This document shows positions 1 to 9,000 of a stretch of DNA of 64,000 nt, in pieces. How positions within the stretch are numbered: the first letter of the stretch is position 1; each line of letters begins with the position of its first letter. The notes beneath the pieces are model-generated. The model did no database searches and was not told the origin of the DNA. It saw only the letters and a program-made list of their open reading frames with translations. The DNA comes from Actinomycetes bacterium (GTDB lineage: Bacteria; Actinomycetota; Actinomycetes; Mycobacteriales; Mycobacteriaceae), in contig JAEWRC010000094.1 of the NCBI GenBank assembly GCA_023460175.1, positions 74,663 to 138,662 on the forward strand, read 5' to 3'. A program made the position numbers and the translations under genes.

Positions 1-3000
1 CACCGCCATGTTGTAGATCGGCGAGGGCCCCTGCAGCTGATCGAGGAACCACAACCGCTGCTGCGCAAAGGACAACGGAACGACCTCAGGTCGTGCGATC
101 TGCGCCAGCGGGACACGTCGCTGGTAGTTCTCGCCGATACGCGGTGCGAGTTCGGCAACCGTGGACGTATCGAAAATGCTTCGCACGGTAAGTCCGGCGT
201 CGAGATCGGAGTTGATGGCGGCGACCAAACGCATGGCCGACAGGGAGTCGCCGCCGAGGTCGAAGAACGAGTCATCGACCCCGACCCGGTCCACGCCGAG
301 GACCTCGGTATAGATCCCGACGAGGATTTCCTCAGTGAGGTTGGTCGGAGCGCGGTAGGTACCGGCCACCTCGGAATATTCCGGCGCGGGCAAGGCACGT
401 CTGTCGAGCTTGCCGTTCACCGTCAACGGCAACTCACCGAGCGCCACGATCGCCGTGGGCACCATGTAGGCCGGCAGTCGATCGGCAAGCCGGGCCCGTG
501 CCCCGGCAAGATCAACTGCACCCGGGCTCGTCGCGGTGACATAACCGACCAATCGGGGATCGCCGGCCCGATCCACTCGGAGAACCACTGCCGCTTGCGC
601 CACGCCGTCGAGTTCGGCCAGGGCGCACTGAACTTCGCCGAGTTCGATGCGGTAGCCGCGGATCTTGACCTGTTCGTCGGCTCGACCAAGGTAGTGCAGC
701 TGGCCGTCCTTGCCCCAGGACACCAGATCGCCGGTCCTGTACATCCGCCGGCCCGGCACTTCCGCGTCGGCGAACGGGCAGGCCACAAACCTCGACGCGG
801 TCAGGCTCGCCCGACGCAGGTAGCCGACGCCGACCCCGCTACCGGCCACGTACAGTTCGCCGACCACGCCCATGGGCACCGGCCGCAACCACCCGTCCAG
901 GACGAACAACGCTGATCCCGGCACGGGGAACCCGATGGGCACCGACCCCGAATTCGGCTGCAGGGGTGCGCTGATCGTGGCGTACACCGTGGTTTCGGTG
1001 GGACCGTAGGCGTTGATCATCGTCCGCCCCGATCCCCACCTGCCCACCAGATCTTCCGGACAAGCCTCACCGGCGACCACGGCCATCGTCGACTCCAGTC
1101 CATCGGAGGACAGCATGGCCAGCGCCGACGGCGTTTGACTCAGAACGTTGACTTCTTCGGCCCGGAGCAACGCGTTGAACTCCGCCGGTGAGACGGCCAC
1201 CTCCTCAGGCACGACCACCAGTCGTGAGCCATGAAGAAGGGCGCCGAAGATGTCCCACACCGAGACATCGAAGACGTAGGAATGCCATTGTGTCCACACA
1301 CATCCGGGACCGGATAACGCAGTGTCCAGCGATCCGACAAGCTGTGTCACGTTGCGGTGTGTGATGGCCACGCCTTTCGGGACGCCCGTCGTTCCCGAGG
1401 TATAGATCAGGTAGGCGATATCGTCAGGGGCCGGCCCCGTCGCCGGCGCGACCGGAGACTGGTGGTCGATGCGGGGATCGCCCACATCGACCACCAGAAC
1501 CCCGTAACCGGTCAGCCGGTCGGCCAACGCGGAAGTGGTGACTACGGCGATCGGCGCCGCATCGCCAAGCATGAACTCGACCCGTGCGTCGGGCAACGCC
1601 GGATCGATCGGCAGGTAGGCCGCTCCCGACTTCAACACCGCGAGGATCGCCACGACCGCTTCGACACCGCGACCGAACAGCAACCCCACACTGCGACCCG
1701 GTCGCGCGCCCAGGTGTGTCAACCAGTGCGCCAATCGATTTGATGACTCGTCGAGTTCGCGGTAGGTCAGCTCCTCGCCTCGACAGCTGAGGGCCACCGC
1801 ATCGGGGGTGCGAGCCACTTGCAGCCCGAACAGCGAGACGATGGACACCTCGGGGACCGCGCTGGTCAACGCCGCACGGTTGGCGACCTGGTCCAGCTGC
1901 GCGTACTCGCTGCGCTCCAGCAAATCCACCGAGGACAACGACCGCAAGGAGTCGCCCGTCATCGTCTCCAACACCCGTTCGAGCCGCCGGACGAGGACCT
2001 CGATACTCTCGGCGTCGAACACATCGGTACGAAACTCGACCGTGCCACCGATCCCCATGGCGGCGCCCGTATCGTCGAAACGTTCGGTCAGGGAGAACAC
2101 CAGGTCCATGCGCGCGGTCAGGGTTTCGGCCGGCATCGGCGCGACGTCCACGTCACCGAGTTTCAAACCCGCGACAGGATCGCCGCTACGCCACGGGAGG
2201 TTCTGCCAGGTCAGCATCACCTGGATCAGCGGATGATGGGTCAGGCTCCGCGCCGGGTTCAGCCGCTCCACCAAGACCTCGAAGGGCACCTCCTGATGCT
2301 CGAACGCCGTGAGGCCGCGTCTCCGCACTTGTCCAAGGACCTCCGTCATGGACGGGTCCCCGGCCATATCGATCCGGAGTACCAAGGTGTTGACGAAGAA
2401 CCCCACCATGTCGTCCAGGGCCGGATCACTTCGGCCGGCAGTCGCAATGCCGATTGCGACGTCGGTGCTGGCGCTGAGCTTCGACAACAACACCGCCAAC
2501 GCCGACTGCACCACCATGGAGCTTGTTGCGTTGTGCTCGCGCGCCAACCGCGCCACCTGCTGCTGCAGATTCGACGGCCAATCGACCACCACGCTGGCGC
2601 CTCGATAATCCGCGACCTTCGGGTAGGGGCGATCCGTCGGCAACTCCAGGCGCGGCGGTAGGCCGGCCAAAGCCTGCTCCCAGTAGTCGAGCTGCCCTGA
2701 GATCACGCTGTCCGGATCGGACTGGTCGCCCAGCCAATCCTGCTGCCACAGGGTGTAATCGGCATACTGCACCGTGAGAGGGGCCCAATCCGGGGGTTTG
2801 CCAGAGGATCGCGCGGCGTAGGCGCCGCTGAGGTCACCCACCAACGGCGCAACCGACCACCCGTCCGCGGCGATGTGGTGTACCACCGCCACCAGCACGT
2901 GTTCGTTCTCGTCGATCCGGTAGAGCGTTGCTCGCAGCGGAACCTCGCGCGCGATGTCAAAGCTGTGGCGGGACGCCGCACAGATCTCGTCGTCGAGCCG

Positions 3001-6000
3001 CTGCTTCGACCAGCCTCCGGCCTCGACTGTCTGCCAGCCCGGATCCGCCCGCTCGACCGGTAACACCCGCTGTCGGGGCTGTCCGGCGACCGTGGTGAAG
3101 ACGGTACGCAGACTCTCGTGGCGCCCGACCACGTCTCGGAGAGCCTCTTCGAGCGCGGCTACATTCAGGGAACCTGTCAACCGCAACGCCACCGCCATGT
3201 TGTAGATCGGCGACGGTCCCTGCAACTGATCCAAGAACCACAACCGCTGCTGGGCGAACGAGAGCGGGATCGCGTCAGGACGCGACACCTCGCGCAACGG
3301 CGGACGGGCCGTCACAGCGTGATTGGTCTCCAAACACGCCGCAAGCCCACCGACCGTCGGAGTGTCGAACAGATACCGCACGGGCACCTCCACGCCCAAC
3401 GCGGCCTGCAGTCGAGCGCTGACACGGATGGCGATCAACGAATCTCCACCCGAGTCGAAGAAGTTGTCGTCGAGCCCAACTCGGTCCATCGCGAGGATCT
3501 CCGCGAACACTTCGGCGACAGTTTTTTCCGTGGGGGTCTGGGGTGCCCGGAATGCCTTGGCGGCCAGTATCGGTTTCGGCAGCGCCTTCCGGTCGATCTT
3601 GCCCGAGGAGGTCAGTGGGAACTCCTCCACGACGACGATGTGGGTAGGCACCATGTAGTCCGGCAACCGCTCGGTCAAGTGCTGGCGTACGGCACTGATC
3701 TTGGTGTTGGCGTGCGGGTCATTGGCGGAGGTGCTCTGTGCACGAACGTCGTTCGGTGCCAGGTAGAGGTCGGTCAGGGGCTCGAAGCAGTCGCGGGCCG
3801 CGCCGAGGAGGAAGACGGCGTCCAATGTGCCGAGGCCGGAACCCCAGGTGACCGCGACACGGTAGCCGAGTTCGGTCCCGAGCCGATACAACTGTTCCGG
3901 AGTCACCGACCCATCAGCCTGATCGCAGGACTCTGCTTCCGCCAGCGCCTCCGAGAGGTCGGCACCCGCCGCGAGAGCCTGTTCGACGATGACGTCGCCG
4001 AGTACCCCGCGGCGCGGGATATCGCAAACCCGAAGCACTTCAGAGCCCTGTGCGACGAGTTCTTCGGAGAGCGCGCTCAACCCCGCATACTCGGTCCATG
4101 ACCGGCGGGGCGCATTTGCCAGCGAGCGCGACGGCGTCGGGGAACGGCGGACCGAGACGTCGTATCGGTAACGCGTCAGCTCATTGTCGGACTCACCACG
4201 CTTGGTTTCGATGGCGATCCCGCCGGCCAGTGGGTTGGCGGACGCCCAGCAGGTGAAGAATTCTGGCGCCAGGAGCAACTCTGCCTCACCGAGTATGGCG
4301 CGCTGCACGCGCTGCCGGATCTCGTCGGCGTCGGCAACAGCCCCCGTGGCTTGATTGCGCGCCACTGCGACACCGGTCTGGAAGGCACCCTGCAGACTGT
4401 GGTTGCGGACGTCGCCGACGAACAGCGTCCCCGCCGGCGCCAGCAGTTCCATGACGGTGTCGAGAACCTCGGCGAGGTATCCGGCGCTCGGAAAGTACTG
4501 CACCACCGAATTGATGACAATGGTGTCGAAGTAGCTCGACGGCAGTCCTTCGGGGTCATCCGCCGGCTGAGCCGACAGTTTGACCCGTTCGCCCCACGGG
4601 CGGGCGGCTACTGCGGTCCGTAAAGCGTGGATGGTGGGTGCGGAAAAGTCGGTGCCCCAGTATTCTTCGGCTTCCGGCGCGATCTGGGAAAGTACCAGGC
4701 CCGAGCCCACGCCGATCTCCAAGACCCGCCGCGGCCGCAGGGCCAGGATGCGCTCCACTGCCGACGACCGCCACTCGTGCATTTGCGACAACGGAATTGG
4801 CTGCCCGGTGTAGCTACTGTTCCAACCACGGAAGTCACTGCCGAACTCGGCCTCGGCGATGTCGGCGTCATAGAGTTCGTCATAGATGTGTTGCCACTGA
4901 TCGACCACCTCGGTGTCATGGTCGTCGGTGCTTTCCTGGGTCAGGGCGATGTACCCGATCAGGTGGTCTGCTCCGGTATCACTGTGATGCATGGCCGCTG
5001 CGGCCCGCGCAACGTGGGGGCAGGCCAACAGCGTGTTCTCGATCTCGCCCAGTTCCAGCCGCTGACCTCGCAGCTTGACCTGCGCATCCGCACGACCCAG
5101 ATACTCCAGCGCACCAGCCGCGGTCCAGCGAACCAGATCCCCGCTGCGATACATCCGGTCGCCCTCGCGGCCAAAGGGGTGGGCCACGAACCGATCCGCC
5201 GTCAGATCCGGCCGACCCACATAGCCGCGCGCCAAACCCGCCCCGGCCAGATACAACTCACCGACCACGCCGACGGCCACCGGCCCCAACCGCGCGTCCA
5301 ACACCAGCGCGGTGACCCCGGCGATCGGAGCACCGATGCCCACCGACTCCCCGGCCCGCAACGCACTCCAGGTCACCCAGATCGACGCCTCGGTCGGGCC
5401 GTAGGCGTTGAACATCCGCCGCCCCGGCGCCCACGAAGCCACCAACTCCGCCGCACACGCCTCACCACCGGTGACCAACGTGGCCAACCGCCCCTCGACC
5501 CGCTCCCGGTCCAGCGTGGCCAGCACCGTCGGCGTCAACAACGCCGCATCCACACGGTGGTCGACCACCACCGCGCTCAGCGTCTCACCGGCATAGCTGT
5601 CCGGACCGGCCACCACCAGCGCCGCCCCCGACGACACCGCCCACAACCACTCGAACACCGAGGCATCGAAGGTCGGTGCCGCGACCATCAGCAATCGCTC
5701 ACCGGCGGCGACCCCGAACAGATCCCGGTGTGCGCCGGCCACACCCAACAGCCCGGCATGGCTGACCGCCACGCCCTTCGGCGTCCCGGTCGAACCCGAC
5801 GTGAAGATCACATACGCCAAGTTGTCCACCGTCAGCGGCGCCCACCGATCGTCGTCAGTAATCGTCGCCGCGCTCCGCGAGGCCAGATCCAACTCATCGA
5901 CCCGCAGCACCGGGCGCTCTCCAGCCCCGGCCACCACATCGGCACCGCAGGTCAGCACACACACCGCCCCCGCGGCATCGAGCACCGTGGCGATCCGCGA

Positions 6001-9000
6001 GTCCGGATGCGTCGGATCCACCGGCACATACACCCCGCCGGCCTTGAGCACCGCCCACCAACCCAGCACCAGCTCCGCGCACCGATCCATCACCACACCC
6101 ACGGCACGTTCCGGGCCAACCCCGGTCTCGATCAGCCACCGCGCCAACCGATTCGAAGCCTCGTCCAACTCTCGATAGGACCACACCCGCGCACCATCGA
6201 TGACCGCGGCACCACCGGGATCAGCCTTCACCGCCGCGGCCAGCAACTCCGGCACCAAGTCGACCGGCGCCGTCATCCCGGCACCCGACCAGCCCGACAC
6301 CACCTGCTCACGCTCAATCGCGTCCTGCAGCTCGACCTCCCCGACCAGCACCGCCGGATCCGCCACGACCGCCTCGACCACCCGACCGAACCAACCCACC
6401 AGCCGCTCAACAGTCGAACGATCGAACAAATCGGTGGCATAGGTGACCACGCCGGCGCACGTCGGCAAGCCGGCGCCTTCCCCGGGCATTTCACGCAGCG
6501 CGAAGGGTGCGGTCGATTCCTCCACGGGTACTTCGCGCAGCTGGATGTCCAGGTCGAACTTGGCAGTCTGGGTCCCGACCGCGACCGACTCGACGCTCGC
6601 TCCGTCGAGTAGCACCTGCGGGCGGACGTTGTTCTGGTAGACCATCGCCACCTGGAACAGCGGATGATGCGACGCCGACCGCGACGGGTTGAGCCGCTCG
6701 ACCAGCAACTCGAATGGCACATCCTGATTGGCGTAGGCCTCCAGGGCTTTGGACCGCACTTGCTCGAGTACCTCACAGAACCGCAGTCCGGGATTCACCG
6801 TGGCGCGGAGCACCCAGGTGTTCACGAAGAACCCGACGAGCTCGTCGAGCGCGGCGTCCATTCGGCCTGCGATCGGCGCACCCAATGCGACGTCCTCACC
6901 CACCCCGGCGCGATGCATCAACACCGCCATCACAGCCTGCAACACCATCGACGCGGTCGCGTTGTGGGCCGCGGCGACCGCCTTGAGTCCGGCCCACGTC
7001 TGCGGGTCGATGCGCAGACTCACCTCCTCTCCGTGGTAGCTGGCCATTGCCGGCCGCGGACGATCGGTCGCCAGGGACACCACCTCGGGCAGATCCGACA
7101 GCTCCCGCCGCCAGTAACCCAGCTGTGACGTCAGCACGCTGTTCGGATCGGACTCCTCACCGAGCCAGTTCTGTTGCCAGAGCGTGTAGTCGACGTACTG
7201 CACCGGAAGCGGTGTCCAGTCGGGTGCCTGGCCCTGGCAGCGCGCCGCGTACGCCAACCCGACGTCACGCACCATCGGCGCCAGCGACCAGCCGTCAAAA
7301 GCAATGTGGTGCAGAACGATTCCGAGTACATGCCGGTCAGGGCCCAGCGCCAGGACCTTCGCCCGAATCGGGACCTCGTTCGACAGCTCGAATCGATGCT
7401 CCGCCAACTCCAGTAGTTCGGTGTCCACCTCGTCTTCCTGCGTCGCCGTAACTACCGCTCCGCCGCGGCGCCACAGCCCAGGTTCGGCCGGCAGGATCCG
7501 TTGCGTCGGCACACCGTCGAGGTCGGGGAAGGTGGTCCGCAGAGCCTCATGACGGGCGATCACGTCATCGAGGGCCGCCGCAAGCGCATTCACGTCCAGC
7601 TGCCCGTCGATCCGGAACGCGGTGGGCATGTTGTAGGTGGCGACGCCGCCTTCGAACCGATTGAGGAACCAGAGCCGACTCTGCGCGTAGGACAGCGGGA
7701 TCACCGCGGGGCGGGATGCGGGGACCAACGGGTCACGGGTGTCGGCCCCTTCGCCGACGCGTGCGGCCAACTCCGCCACCGTGGGGGTGTCGAAGAGGGT
7801 ACGGACGGTCAGGGCTGCGTCGAGGGTGGTGTTGATGGTCGAGATCAGTCGCATGGCTGACAGGGAGTCGCCGCCGAGGTCGAAGAACGAGTCGTCGACA
7901 CCGACGCGCTGCAGGCCCAGGACCTGGGCGTAGATTCCGGCCAGGATCTCCTCGGTAGGTGTCGTCGGCGCCCGATATCCGGAGCCGATGTACTCCGGTG
8001 CGGGCAAGGCCCGCTTGTCGAGTTTGCCGTTGACCGTGACCGGCAGCGCGTCGAGCACCACGATGGCCGCCGGGACCATATAGGCCGGGAGCCGGTCGGC
8101 CATCGTGGCTCGCACCTGGGCCGCATCCGCACTACCGGTGATGTAGCCGACCAATCGTTTGTCTCCGGGCTGGTCCTCGCGGGCGATCACCGCCGCCTGC
8201 GCAACCCCGTCCGCCGCGGCCAACACGGCGTGGATCTCGCCGAGTTCGATGCGATACCCGCGGATCTTGACCTGCTCATCGGCGCGGCCAAGGTACTGCA
8301 GTTGCCCATCGGGGGCCCAGCGCACCAGGTCCCCGGTCCGGTACATCCGCAGCCCCGACGGCCCAAAGGGACACGCCACAAACCGTGACGCCGTCAACCC
8401 CGGGCGACGCACATACCCCACCCCGACACCACGTCCGGCCACATACAACTCACCGACCACCCCGACCGGCACTGGACGCAACCACGCATCCAGCACCACC
8501 AGCGCCGCACCCGGCACCGGCAGTCCGATCGGCACCACGCCCGGCCCCGCCACCAAGGGTGCAGAAATCGTGGCGTACACCGTGGTCTCGGTCGGACCGT
8601 AACCGTTGACCATCACCCGCCCCGGTGCCCACCGATCCACCACCTCGGCCGGACACGGCTCGGCGGCGACCATCAATGCCGCCGGCTCCAGCCCCTCATC
8701 CGCGAGCACGCCCACCGCCGACGGGGTCTGGCTCAACACCGTGACTCCCTCGGCGACGAGCAACGCATGCAACTCATCTGGAGCGCGCGTCACCTCGTCG
8801 GGAACCACCACCAACCGGCCGCCGTGCAGCAGCGCACCCCAGATCTCCCAAACCGAATAGTCGAAGGCCAGCGACGAACACTGCGACCACACCCGATCCG
8901 GACTCAGCTCGATCCCCACATCCAGTCCGTCGAACAACCGCGTCACGTTGCCGTGCGTGACCGCCACCCCCTTCGGGGTGCCGGTGGTGCCCGAGGTGTA

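Noticed and set aside
1819..4101. Two long plus-strand frames (280 and 327 codons) opposite NRPS module 3
   Set aside because: Same composition bias and no start signals; the minus-strand frame carries all C3 and A3 motifs without interruption.
4627..6612. 661-codon plus-strand frame opposite the NRPS
   Set aside because: It is rich in Arg, His, Pro and Gln with no recognisable fold and lies wholly antisense to the intact C2/A2 domains; it is a shadow caused by high GC at codon position three.
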